Below, piece by piece: positions 35,454 to 43,956 of a stretch of 64,000 bases of DNA. This DNA comes from Sphingobacterium gobiense. Lineage in GTDB: Bacteria > Bacteroidota > Bacteroidia > Sphingobacteriales > Sphingobacteriaceae. The first letter of the stretch is position 1. Every line of letters begins with the position of its first letter. The position numbers and the translations under genes are program-made. The stretch covers positions 227,334-291,333 of the forward strand of contig NZ_PVBS01000004.1 in NCBI RefSeq assembly GCF_002980575.1, given 5' to 3'. The notes beneath the pieces were generated by a model. The model was not told where the DNA came from. It was given only the letters and a program-made list of their open reading frames with translations, and did no database searches.

Positions 35454-37988
35454 ATGAGGAGAATAAGCTTGCTGAAATTGTTGATGTTGATATTTACTCT
35501 CGGCGTTGCTGCACAGCATGGCGCGGCTCAACAAAAAATCATCGGAAGAGTTGTTGATGACGTAACAGGACAAGGTGTTCCACAAGCGAGCTTAAAGCTG
35601 CGGGGAACGGCGGATGGTACTTCATGTGATTCTGCTGGACGATTTTTTTTAACGACAAATGCTCGGTTGCCGTTGCAGCTCGTCGTATCCGCTATAGGAT
35701 ATGAGGAACTACTTGTGTATGTCGACACGCTGCAGGAACATTTGCATATTGCGCTAGAGCATGATAAAAATATAATTGATGCGGTAGAAGTATCGCGCCG
35801 GCAGAAATATAGGAACCGAAATCCTGCAGTTGATCTTATTCATCAGGTCATCAAGAACAAGCGGTCTAATCGCTTGGAAAGCCAACCACGGGTCTCTTTT
35901 GAACAGTATGACAAATTGCAGTTTGGACTTGTAAACCCCTCAGAGCAATATAATAAGCGAATGGGGAGCTTAGGTTTTTTCTTCGATAATGTGGACACAC
36001 TGACATCGCCCGGAAATAAGCTACTTACCATTTTTATGCAGGAACAGCTTAGTGATGTATTTTCTAAAAATGATCCCAAAGCGTTTAAAAAGCGAGTGAA
36101 ATCTATCAAACAGACTGATTTTGACGATCGATATGTAAATAATCATAATATTCAGTCATATTTATCGTATCTATTTCAGGAGGTAGAAATTTATGATGAC
36201 AATATTTTTTTGATCAATAAGTTATTTCTAAGTCCGATAGCGGACAATGCCCCTGTTTTCTATAAGTACTACATCGTGGACACGATTAATACAGAAGAAG
36301 GACGTTTAATCGAATTAAATTTTGAACCGCGAAACAAGACTGACCTGTTGCTTAGTGGTAAGCTGAGGATTACGACCGACGGTCGTTTTGCAGTGCAGGG
36401 TGCCACGCTACGTGCAAATAAAGAGGCGAATCTGAACTGGGTGAATGACATAACCATTGATTTACAATTTCGGCCAAACGAGGAGCAATATATGTTTCTA
36501 GTGCGTAGTGATGTAGACATCATGTTTGGTACGAATAAAAACGATGCCGTTTACGGTCGTAAGACGACACATAATTATGATTACGACTTTTCTCCGTCGT
36601 TCTCTGACGATGTTTTTAAAGGGGCGCCTACGGAGATATTAACATCGGCAAGAGATAATGAAAAGCTTGTTCATCAGCAGCGTCCGGTGCAGCTGTCGCC
36701 TGTTGAAAATAGGGTCTACACAAATGTTGATTCACTAAATAATAACCGTACATTTCGAACGATGCTTGCTGCTGGCTATTTGTTGGCACAGGGATTCTAT
36801 CCGGCAGGGCCCGTGGAATTTGGTCCTTTAGAGTATCTATATTCGCGGAATAATATAGAGGGTAATCGGATACGGCTTAGCGGACGGACGACGCTTGGGT
36901 TTTCAGAGAAAGTATTTATTGAAGGGTATTTGGCATACGGGACACAAGATGGCGCAATGAAATATTTTGTTCGACCAACGTTTTCATTAAATGGTGAATC
37001 TGTCGCTACGTTTCCGGCGCACTACCTGCAGGTGGCGGTGCAGCATGATATTTTTGACCCGGGCAGGATGCTTGGTTTTAAAAAGGGAGATAGTTTTTTT
37101 CAGTCTATACGAAGTAACCGCCCGACGAAATGGATGGACACCTATGCCTATCAACTCAAGCATCTAATAGAATTTGGCAATCATGTGAGTTTGCAGAGCT
37201 CTTTTATCCATCATCGTAGGAGAGCAATAGGTGATTTGGAGTTTGTTTCTTCCGGAGATGAGCCTGTCGATATACCCCATATAAATACCAACGAGTTGGA
37301 ATTTATACTGCGATGGGCGCCAAAGGAAAAATTTTACTATCGTAATCTGACTCGGCGTACAATTATAGAGAAACACCCCGTATTTACGCTACAGTATAAT
37401 CGCGGGTTGAAGGGGTTTTGGAGTGGGGACTATGCATTTGATGCAGTACGTGGTTCGGTATCGAAACGTTTTTTCTTGAATCAGCTCGGTTTTGCCGATA
37501 TGACGTTGAGCGGCGGAAAGATTTGGGGTACCTTGCCTTATCCGTTATTAGAAATGCCAAATGTGTTTCGAGATGAGGATACCCGTCATGAAATAGACTT
37601 TTCGATGATGCGCAGCATGGAATTTGTGGCAGATGAATATGTCCGTCTCGCATTTGAACATCAACTCGAAGGATTTATCTTAAATAAGATTCCGTTTATC
37701 AAAAAGCTTAAACTACGGGAGCTCTGGGGAGGAAAAATGTTTTATGGTCGACTGAGCGATGTCAATAACCCTTATCTTAGCAAAGATGTGGTTCATTTTG
37801 ACACCGACGCTGATGGGCATATCATGACCCACGTGTTTGATAATAAGATTCCATATTGGGAGGGTAAAGTGGGCATTGACAATATTTTCCGTTTACTGCG
37901 CGTTGAGTACATACGTCGGTTAAACTATACGGCTTTGCCGAATGTCGACAAAGACAGGTATCGGGTCAGCCTTCATTTAAATTTTTAA
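35454..37988 (+). CDS. DUF5686 outer-membrane protein with carboxypeptidase-like domain
   Basis: About 844 residues from the ATG at 35454, which opens a proper Sec signal peptide (MRRISLLKLLMLIFTLGVAA, cut near GAAQ). Next comes a carboxypeptidase-D-like regulatory beta-sandwich (about 25-110: IIGRVVDDVTGQGVPQASLKL) and then the long DUF5686 region with beta-barrel character to the end, closing in aromatic Phe (LHLNF). Such proteins are widespread, uncharacterised outer-membrane proteins of Bacteroidota. There is no TonB plug, so it is not a SusC-type receptor. Confidence 0.82.
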   Translation: MRRISLLKLLMLIFTLGVAAQHGAAQQKIIGRVVDDVTGQGVPQASLKLRGTADGTSCDSAGRFFLTTNARLPLQLVVSAIGYEELLVYVDTLQEHLHIALEHDKNIIDAVEVSRRQKYRNRNPAVDLIHQVIKNKRSNRLESQPRVSFEQYDKLQFGLVNPSEQYNKRMGSLGFFFDNVDTLTSPGNKLLTIFMQEQLSDVFSKNDPKAFKKRVKSIKQTDFDDRYVNNHNIQSYLSYLFQEVEIYDDNIFLINKLFLSPIADNAPVFYKYYIVDTINTEEGRLIELNFEPRNKTDLLLSGKLRITTDGRFAVQGATLRANKEANLNWVNDITIDLQFRPNEEQYMFLVRSDVDIMFGTNKNDAVYGRKTTHNYDYDFSPSFSDDVFKGAPTEILTSARDNEKLVHQQRPVQLSPVENRVYTNVDSLNNNRTFRTMLAAGYLLAQGFYPAGPVEFGPLEYLYSRNNIEGNRIRLSGRTTLGFSEKVFIEGYLAYGTQDGAMKYFVRPTFSLNGESVATFPAHYLQVAVQHDIFDPGRMLGFKKGDSFFQSIRSNRPTKWMDTYAYQLKHLIEFGNHVSLQSSFIHHRRRAIGDLEFVSSGDEPVDIPHINTNELEFILRWAPKEKFYYRNLTRRTIIEKHPVFTLQYNRGLKGFWSGDYAFDAVRGSVSKRFFLNQLGFADMTLSGGKIWGTLPYPLLEMPNVFRDEDTRHEIDFSMMRSMEFVADEYVRLAFEHQLEGFILNKIPFIKKLKLRELWGGKMFYGRLSDVNNPYLSKDVVHFDTDADGHIMTHVFDNKIPYWEGKVGIDNIFRLLRVEYIRRLNYTALPNVDKDRYRVSLHLNF

Positions 37989-38034
37989 TGCTATGCGACC
38001 ATCATGATTTATCCTTTAAAAATAATTTATTACG

Positions 38035-38814
38035 ATGAAAAAAACACCTACTTATTTTCTGTTCGACATCAAAAATAATACGGCATATATCACCGTGAAT
38101 AGGCCGGATAAGTTGAACGCTCTGAATACGCTTGTCTTAAAAGAACTTTCCGAAATTTTAATAACACTGGAAGCAAATGAAGACGTGCGGGGTATCATCC
38201 TAACCGGTGCTGGAGATAAAGCGTTCGTTGCCGGTGCCGATATCAAAGAATTTCAAGAGTTTTCGTCTGATGAGGCGTGGCAATTATCAAAATCCGGGCA
38301 AGAAGAGGTTATGGATAACTTGTATACGTTTCCCAAACCGGTGATTGCGGCGATTAATGGATTTGCGCTCGGGGGGGGATTAGAATTAGCGATGGCATGC
38401 CATATCCGCGTCGCAAGCGAAGAGGCGAAGATGGGGCTTCCAGAGGTTTCTCTGGGGATTATTCCGGGATACGGTGGTACACAACGATTGCCACAGCTTG
38501 TTGGACGTGGGAAAGCATTAGAAATGATTATGACTGGCGATCCAATCGATGCACGCGATGCGTTGCAATGGGGCTTGGTTAATTACGTGGTATCGCAGAA
38601 GGAACTGATTTCTACTTGTGAAAGGCTCTTGGAAAGAATATACCAACGTTCGAACATGGCGATTTCCGCGGCTATCCGCGCGGTGAATATAGGGCTTATG
38701 GAGCCGGAAAAGGGGTATGAAGAAGAAATGGATGCTTTCGCAAATGCCTTTGATACGCCCGACTTCCAAGAAGGCGTAGCGGCTTTCTTGGAAAAGCGAA
38801 AACCAAACTTTTAG
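38035..38814 (+). CDS. enoyl-CoA hydratase/isomerase (crotonase family)
   Basis: 259-residue cytoplasmic enzyme of fatty-acid or related acyl-CoA breakdown, adding water across the 2,3 double bond. The oxyanion-hole segments AFVAGADIKEF and FALGGGLELAMACH, and both catalytic glutamates in that helix and in GLPEVSLGIIPGYGGTQRL, are intact, consistent with a true hydratase. Stands between a DUF5686 gene and an AI-2E-family transporter, neither of which points to a particular pathway. Confidence 0.92.
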   Translation: MKKTPTYFLFDIKNNTAYITVNRPDKLNALNTLVLKELSEILITLEANEDVRGIILTGAGDKAFVAGADIKEFQEFSSDEAWQLSKSGQEEVMDNLYTFPKPVIAAINGFALGGGLELAMACHIRVASEEAKMGLPEVSLGIIPGYGGTQRLPQLVGRGKALEMIMTGDPIDARDALQWGLVNYVVSQKELISTCERLLERIYQRSNMAISAAIRAVNIGLMEPEKGYEEEMDAFANAFDTPDFQEGVAAFLEKRKPNF

Positions 38815-38839
38815 CATATTTGTTCAACAGTTAATATAG

Positions 38840-38851
38840 ACAGTTAACTGT
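38840..38851. repeat. 12-bp perfect palindrome before the AI-2E-family gene
   Basis: ACAGTTAACTGT directly abuts the ATG. Its half, ACAGTTAA, also occurs at 38827-38834, 13 bases upstream in the same direction. It could be an operator or chance. Confidence 0.4.
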
Positions 38852-39898
38852 ATGAGCAATCCTGTTTTCTCACAAAGAGAGAGAAATATTATTATTCTCT
38901 TAATTGTCCTAACCTTGGGCGGTATACTGTTGTACGCCACACGCGGGATTTTTGGAGCTTTTCTCGGCGCATTGGTTATGTATATACTCTTTCGTAAACT
39001 TAACTTTTTATTTATCGAGAAATGGCGCTGGCCTAAACCGTTAGCTGCTGTAATTATTATCATCCTGTCCATTTTTATCATTGTCCTCCCTTTCGTTGGT
39101 ATTGGGAGTATGCTTGTTCGGAAAGCACTGGAATTACAGGAAAATCCGGCCTGGATAAAGCAGGTTATCGATGCGATAAACCAATTTGCTGGTGATAAAT
39201 TGGGGAAACCCGATTTGCTGCAAGAACAGCTCGAATCGAGTGCTGCTTATTTAGGAAAGTTGTTGACGACCGTTCTGGGAGGAGCGGCAAATGTATTTCT
39301 GGAAGTAACGGTAATGTATTTCATTTTGTATTTCTTGTTTGTTAATTACCAAGCGTTCGAAAACGGCATATTATACTATTTGCCGTTTGACGAAGAGCAG
39401 GCAGTGGTGTTTAGCTCCGAGCTGAAAAACATTACGTATTCCAACATCCTCGGGCAGTCGATCATTGCTATTGTTCAAGGTGGATGTCTGGCGATTGGAT
39501 TCGTGATTTTTGATGTTGGCGATCCTTTATTCTGGGGGGTAATTTGTGCTATTTTATCATTTATTCCTCTTTTGGGCCCACCACTGATTTTTGTGCCAGC
39601 TGTGCTGGTCTTATTTTCGCAAGGGAACTCTTGGCAAGCGCTGGGTCTGCTCGTTTGGGGATTTGGGTTGGTGATAACTATCGATAATGTATTGCGCTTT
39701 ATCATCAGCAAAAAAGTGGGAAATATTCATCCATTGATTACTGTGATAGGGGTGATTATCGGGTTGCCACTGTTCGGATTGATGGGGCTGGTGTATGGTC
39801 CCTTGTTACTAGCTTACTTTCTTATTGCCGTAAAAGTATATAAAGCGAATAAACGTCTGTCTCTTCAAAAAGAGCAGTTGAAAGGAAATAAAGATTAA
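38852..39898 (+). CDS. AI-2E family transporter (YdiK/TqsA-like)
   Basis: 348-residue inner-membrane protein with about eight hydrophobic helices. The AI-2E family C-terminal core is clear (PLLGPPLIFVPAVLVLF; HPLITVIGVIIGLPLFGLMG). Members export small molecules or ions and many are Na+/H+ antiporters, so a quorum-signal role should not be assumed. A 12-base palindrome ends exactly at its start codon. Confidence 0.88.
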   Translation: MSNPVFSQRERNIIILLIVLTLGGILLYATRGIFGAFLGALVMYILFRKLNFLFIEKWRWPKPLAAVIIIILSIFIIVLPFVGIGSMLVRKALELQENPAWIKQVIDAINQFAGDKLGKPDLLQEQLESSAAYLGKLLTTVLGGAANVFLEVTVMYFILYFLFVNYQAFENGILYYLPFDEEQAVVFSSELKNITYSNILGQSIIAIVQGGCLAIGFVIFDVGDPLFWGVICAILSFIPLLGPPLIFVPAVLVLFSQGNSWQALGLLVWGFGLVITIDNVLRFIISKKVGNIHPLITVIGVIIGLPLFGLMGLVYGPLLLAYFLIAVKVYKANKRLSLQKEQLKGNKD

Positions 39899-39925
39899 AA
39901 AATATCCCGCAAGTGGGATATTTTT
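39898..39925. terminator. bidirectional intrinsic terminator
   Basis: AATATCCC (39901-39908) pairs with GGGATATT (39915-39922); A-run on the left and T-run on the right extend the stem and provide U-tracts on both strands. It separates two convergent genes. Confidence 0.85.
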
Positions 39926-39928
39926 ATA

Positions 39929-41098
39929 TTACATTTTCAATAGTCTTTCAGGGAATTGATTCACATTTTCTATCGTGAGTTGCTGCATCACTTGATATAG
40001 CTGCGCTTTAAATAGGTTGATGGTATGCTCTCCACCGTCGTCGCCTAAGGCACCGACGCCGTACATAAAAGGGCGCCCCATAAAATTAAATTCTGAACCT
40101 ACGGCATGCGCCCGGGCGAGATCGACACCGGAACGTATACCACCATCCACCATAATTTTTATTTTCTCTTTGTAAGAGGAGTTGCTGGCTAGGTGTATTA
40201 GTGAATTAATAGAAGACTCTCCCGCATCTATTTGACGGCCGCCGTGATTGGATACAATGACACCGTCAGCGCCGATGTTAATGACCGCTTCCATATCTTC
40301 GTCGCTTGCAATACCTTTTACTACGAGTGCCCCTTTCCAAATATCGCGAATGGCTTTTACTTTTTCGATGTCTACTTTACCCGTAAAAGTGCGGTCCATA
40401 AATTTGCCCAGCTGTGCAAGGTCGAGCCCTTTTTCCATATAAGGTTTTAAGGTCGCAAAAGAAGGTATGCCGTGCTGTAGCGTTTTAATACCCCATAGCG
40501 GCCGCATCATGGCTTGCGTAATGTTAGAAATGTTCATTTTGGGCGGCATGGACAAACCGGCTTTGATTTCGCGATAACGAAGACCAAAAGATGGAACATC
40601 TACTAAGACGACGAGTACTGGACATTCTACCGTTGCTAGGCGGCGCAAGATATCATCGCGAAGCCGGTTTTCGGTTGGATGATAAAGCTGGAACCATGCT
40701 TTACCTTCGGAAACTTCTGCGATACGTTCGATGCTACTCGTGGATACCGTGCTTAACGTATATGGAATATCATTTTTGGCCGCCGCTTTGGCTAAAATTT
40801 CCGGTGCATTGGGCCACATCAGCCCTTGGAGACCAATAGGTGAAATGCCAAAAGGTGCACTGTAGCGTCTACCAAAAAGCTCCACAGACATGTCGATATC
40901 GCCAGAGACACGAAGGTATTGCGGTTTGAGTACGATGTTGTCGAAATCACTTTCGTTTTTTGCTAAGTTCCATTCTTCGTTACACCCCCCTTCGAGGTAA
41001 TCAAATGCAAATTTGGGAATTCGGGATTTCGCTTTTGCTCTTAAATCAACGATAGACGGATATTTTGAATTATATCGATATACGATTTTCTTACTCAT
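39929..41098 (-). CDS. FMN-dependent alpha-hydroxy-acid dehydrogenase (lactate dehydrogenase-like)
   Basis: 389-residue TIM-barrel flavoenzyme oxidising L-2-hydroxy acids, most often L-lactate. N-terminal FDYLEGGCNEEW, mid-barrel STVSTSSIERIAEV and WFQLYHP, and the catalytic His/Arg motif VIVSNHGGRQIDAG followed by VDGGIRSG are all present. Electron acceptor (quinone versus oxygen) cannot be told from sequence. Divergent from the SAM-riboswitch/metE unit, with a 400-base control region between. Confidence 0.92.
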   Translation of the reverse strand: MSKKIVYRYNSKYPSIVDLRAKAKSRIPKFAFDYLEGGCNEEWNLAKNESDFDNIVLKPQYLRVSGDIDMSVELFGRRYSAPFGISPIGLQGLMWPNAPEILAKAAAKNDIPYTLSTVSTSSIERIAEVSEGKAWFQLYHPTENRLRDDILRRLATVECPVLVVLVDVPSFGLRYREIKAGLSMPPKMNISNITQAMMRPLWGIKTLQHGIPSFATLKPYMEKGLDLAQLGKFMDRTFTGKVDIEKVKAIRDIWKGALVVKGIASDEDMEAVINIGADGVIVSNHGGRQIDAGESSINSLIHLASNSSYKEKIKIMVDGGIRSGVDLARAHAVGSEFNFMGRPFMYGVGALGDDGGEHTINLFKAQLYQVMQQLTIENVNQFPERLLKM

Positions 41099-41183
41099 TT
41101 TTGAAACGGTATTTGATAATAGCGGAGCGAATATACAGACTATTTTGTTAATTACCGTCCTGTTGTGTGTCGTTCTTGGGATA

Positions 41184-41195
41184 ATGCAATTGCAT
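41184..41195. repeat. 12-bp perfect palindrome in the divergent control region
   Basis: ATGCAATTGCAT, lying about 90 bases upstream of the hydroxy-acid dehydrogenase gene. Plausible operator site; no further evidence. Confidence 0.4.
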
Positions 41196-41216
41196 CATGA
41201 ACTCTCCTTTAACTTT

Positions 41217-41237
41217 TGAGGTCGGACCAGATTTGAA
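41217..41237 (-). other. tRNA 3'-end-like fragment
   Basis: Read on the minus strand this is TTCAAATCTGGTCCGACCTC plus A, resembling a T-loop, 3' T-stem half and 3' acceptor strand of a tRNA. The five bases before it (GTGAG) do not complete a T-stem, and no D-arm, anticodon arm or 5' acceptor precedes, so it is not a functional tRNA. It may be an old integration-site remnant or coincidence. Confidence 0.35.
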
Positions 41238-41252
41238 CTCACTTCGTTTGGT

Positions 41253-41283
41253 TTATGCTCTTTTTGTCAAAAAAGGAGCATAA
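41253..41283. repeat. 13-bp hairpin upstream of the metE promoter
   Basis: TTATGCTC (41253-41260) and GAGCATAA (41276-41283) pair, and the stem continues through a T-G and four T-A pairs to a five-base loop. It ends seven bases before the -33 element of the metE promoter. No T-tract follows, and no plus-strand gene precedes, so it is not an obvious terminator; an operator is possible. Confidence 0.5.
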
Positions 41284-41290
41284 GAAAAGT

Positions 41291-41322
41291 TTTGACAAAT
41301 CCCATTTTTATTCTTATCTTGG
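41291..41322 (+). promoter_or_regulatory. promoter of the SAM riboswitch-metE transcript
   Basis: TTTG at 41291-41294 and TATCTTGG at 41315-41322 (one mismatch to TAnnTTTG), 20 bases apart. The predicted start, 41327-41329, coincides with the first bases of riboswitch helix P1. Confidence 0.65.
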
Positions 41323-41326
41323 CTCC

Positions 41327-41426
41327 GCTTATAGAGAAAGGCCGAGGGAGTAGACCCGCTGAAGCCTTAGCAACCTGTCTCTTGACAAGGTGCTACATTC
41401 TACTCCTGGTTGGGAGAAAGATAAGC
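41327..41426 (+). promoter_or_regulatory. SAM-I (S-box) riboswitch
   Basis: Aptamer that binds S-adenosylmethionine and turns down methionine synthesis. P1 is GCTTAT (41327-41332) with ATAAGC (41421-41426). Conserved landmarks follow in order: AGAGAAAGG, GAGGGA (41344-41349), CCCGCTGAAGCC, GCAACC (41370-41375), AAGGTGCTA (41387-41395) and GAGAAAGATAAG (41414-41425). Position upstream of metE fits. A possible anti-aptamer pairing exists: GGAGAAA (41413-41419) with TTTCTCC (41451-41457). No classical terminator with a long U-tract is evident, so control may be translational or by the alternative hairpin. Confidence 0.92.
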
Positions 41427-41500
41427 TGAGCACACTCGTTCTGGTGTCCTTTTCTCCAAAGCAAAAAGATAAGAAAATTTAACACAACAACAGATATATT

Positions 41501-43813
41501 ATGTTATTAACAAACAATTTAGGGTACCCGAGAGTGGGTGCATTCCGCGAATTGAAAAAAGCCAATGAAGCGTATTGGGCTAAAAAGATCAACGCGGAAG
41601 AGTTATTGCAAGCAGGACTTAAAATCCGTGAAGGCAATTGGAAGACACAGAAAGAGGCAGGTATCGACTTGATTCCATCCAATGACTTTTCTTTTTATGA
41701 CCAAGTATTGGATTTATCTCTAACAGTAGGCGCTATTCCAGCTCGTTACAGCTCGCTGTTAAACAAAATTGATCGCCAATATAATTTAGACTTATATTTT
41801 GCGATGGCACGCGGATTTCAAGAGGAAGGTGTGGATGTCACGGCGATGGAAATGACTAAATGGTTCGATACGAACTATCACTATCTTGTTCCTGAATTTA
41901 CGAAAGACCAAACGTTTAAATTGACGTCGGAGAAATTCTTGAGCGAATACAATGAGGCTAAATCATTGGGCATCGAAACGAAGCCTGTATTGATTGGCCC
42001 GATAACTTATCTTTTAATAGGTAAAGAAAAGGAAGAGGGTTTTAATCGTATTGATTTAATTGATAGATTATTGCCTGTTTATGAGGAGATCTTAGTTAAG
42101 TTGGCTGATGCAGGTGCACAATACGTGCAGATCGATGAGCCGTTCTTAGCGCTGGATATTGATGATGCGACGCGCGTTTTATATGGTGAAGTGTTTAAAA
42201 AATTGGCGGACGCGGCTAAAGGCATCAAACTAATTGTTGCAACTTATTTCGAAGCTCTCCGCGACAACGAGGAAACGGCGGTGAACCTACCGGTTCATGC
42301 GCTTCACCTTGATCTTGTTCGTGGAGAAAATCAACTAGATACTGTTCTATCAAAAGTTCCTGCATCTTTGACACTTTCTTTAGGTGTTGTGGAAGGCCGA
42401 AACATTTGGAAAAACGACTATGAAAAATCGTTGGTGAAAATCAAACAGGCAGTAGATGCATTGGGAGCTGACCGGGTGTGGATTGCCCCTTCCTCGTCGT
42501 TATTGCATGTTCCGTTTGACTTGGATAACGAAGATAATGAAGAATCTTTGCCAGCTGAGGTGAAGAACTGGCTGGCTTTTGCAAAACAAAAGTTGGTCGA
42601 AGTGAAAGACTTGGCGGTGTTGGCTGGGGGGAAAGCGGATGCAAAAACCACTGAGCGTTTTGAAGCGAACAAAGCAGCTGCGGAAAGCCGTCGTACTTCA
42701 CCTTTGATCCATAGACCGGAAGTGAAAGAGCGCACCGCGAATATTACGGATGACGATGCGACACGTACGTCTCCGTTTTCCACTCGTAAAGCGGCTCAGC
42801 AGGTGAAATTTAATTTGCCGGCATTTGCTACGACGACAATCGGGTCTTTCCCGCAGACGAAAGATGTCCGTAAATGGAGGGCAGACCTGAAAAAAGGTGC
42901 GATTACGCAGGAGCAGTACGACAAAGAAATTGCGGAAGAAACCGAAAGAACTATCCGATTGCAGGAAGAACTGGATATCGATGTGTTAGTACACGGTGAG
43001 TTTGAACGTAATGATATGGTGGAGTACTTTGGTGAGCAATTGGCTGGTTATGCGTTCACGAAGAATGGATGGGTACAGTCTTATGGTTCTCGTTGTGTAA
43101 AACCGCCGATTATTTATGGTGATGTTTATCGTCCTGCGGATATGACTGTTCGCTGGTCTGCGTATGCACAGTCCTTGACAAATCGTCCTGTAAAAGGGAT
43201 GTTGACAGGACCAGTTACAATTTTACAATGGTCATTTGTACGTAATGATCAACCGCGTTCAACAACGACTTACCAAATTGCGTTGGCTATTTTGGACGAA
43301 GTACAAGCATTGGAAAAAGCGGGTATCAAAATCATCCAGATTGATGAGCCAGCTATTCGGGAGGGACTCCCTTTACGTAAGACCGATCAGCAAGATTATT
43401 TGAACTGGGCTGTTCGTGCGTTCCGGGTTTCGTCATCCAATGTGGAAGATGATACGCAAATCCATACGCATATGTGTTACTCGGAATTCAATGATATCAT
43501 TGAAGACATCGCGGCCATGGATGCAGATGTAATCACAATAGAAACATCACGATCACAAATGGAACTGCTTGATGCGTTTGCCGGAGATTTCAAATATCCG
43601 AATGATATTGGTCCGGGTGTGTACGATATACATTCACCACGTGTGCCTGGTACTGAGGAGATGGTACACTTGCTTCGCAAAGCGAAAGCTGTTGTGCCTG
43701 CTGAGCAGCTATGGGTAAACCCTGATTGTGGTTTGAAAACTCGTGCATGGCCAGAGACGAAAGCAGCGCTTGAATCTATGGTAGAAGCAGCTAAAATATT
43801 ACGTGCAGAATAA
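41501..43813 (+). CDS. metE: cobalamin-independent methionine synthase
   Basis: 770-residue enzyme transferring a methyl group from 5-methyltetrahydropteroyl-triglutamate to homocysteine. N-terminal half with LGYPRVGAFRELKKANEAYW and C-terminal catalytic half with the zinc ligands HTHMCYSEF, an ETSRS Glu and NPDCGLKTR Cys are intact; GPGVYDIHSPRVPG is the family signature. Controlled by the SAM-I riboswitch just upstream. Followed by a hairpin terminator. Use of a B12-independent enzyme here does not exclude a metH elsewhere. Confidence 0.98.
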   Translation: MLLTNNLGYPRVGAFRELKKANEAYWAKKINAEELLQAGLKIREGNWKTQKEAGIDLIPSNDFSFYDQVLDLSLTVGAIPARYSSLLNKIDRQYNLDLYFAMARGFQEEGVDVTAMEMTKWFDTNYHYLVPEFTKDQTFKLTSEKFLSEYNEAKSLGIETKPVLIGPITYLLIGKEKEEGFNRIDLIDRLLPVYEEILVKLADAGAQYVQIDEPFLALDIDDATRVLYGEVFKKLADAAKGIKLIVATYFEALRDNEETAVNLPVHALHLDLVRGENQLDTVLSKVPASLTLSLGVVEGRNIWKNDYEKSLVKIKQAVDALGADRVWIAPSSSLLHVPFDLDNEDNEESLPAEVKNWLAFAKQKLVEVKDLAVLAGGKADAKTTERFEANKAAAESRRTSPLIHRPEVKERTANITDDDATRTSPFSTRKAAQQVKFNLPAFATTTIGSFPQTKDVRKWRADLKKGAITQEQYDKEIAEETERTIRLQEELDIDVLVHGEFERNDMVEYFGEQLAGYAFTKNGWVQSYGSRCVKPPIIYGDVYRPADMTVRWSAYAQSLTNRPVKGMLTGPVTILQWSFVRNDQPRSTTTYQIALAILDEVQALEKAGIKIIQIDEPAIREGLPLRKTDQQDYLNWAVRAFRVSSSNVEDDTQIHTHMCYSEFNDIIEDIAAMDADVITIETSRSQMELLDAFAGDFKYPNDIGPGVYDIHSPRVPGTEEMVHLLRKAKAVVPAEQLWVNPDCGLKTRAWPETKAALESMVEAAKILRAE

Positions 43814-43846
43814 TATTCACGGTAATTAGTATTATAAAAGTAGATG

Positions 43847-43882
43847 CGGCCCGTGGGATTTTTCCTCGGGCCGTTGTCTTGT
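43847..43882 (+). terminator. terminator after metE
   Basis: CGGCCCG (43847-43853) pairs with CGGGCCG (43867-43873), and GGGA/TCCT can extend the stem inward. The following TTGTCTTGTT is a moderate T-rich tail. Confidence 0.65.
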
Positions 43883-43942
43883 TAAACGTATGGTTAACAC
43901 TTTTTTTACAATGGTAGAGTAGTTTACTTCATATAAGGTTAG

Positions 43943-43950
43943 TATTTTTG
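43943..43950 (+). promoter_or_regulatory. -7 box of the small membrane-protein gene
   Basis: TATTTTTG, perfect TAnnTTTG match. The ATG at 43957 lies six bases after the box, so the transcript would be practically leaderless. Confidence 0.45.
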
Positions 43951-43956
43951 CCTCAA

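Noticed and set aside
41148..41198. 16-codon frame on the minus strand (MMQLHYPKNDTQQDGN) preceded by AAAGGAG, upstream of the hydroxy-acid dehydrogenase gene
   Set aside because: Could be a leader peptide, but the length is within chance and Bacteroidota rarely rely on Shine-Dalgarno sites.
41313..41320. CTTATCTT able to pair with AAGATAAG (41418-41425) as an alternative P1 for the SAM riboswitch
   Set aside because: It overlaps the promoter -7 box and is probably not transcribed; the 41327-41332 strand fits the SAM-I consensus better.
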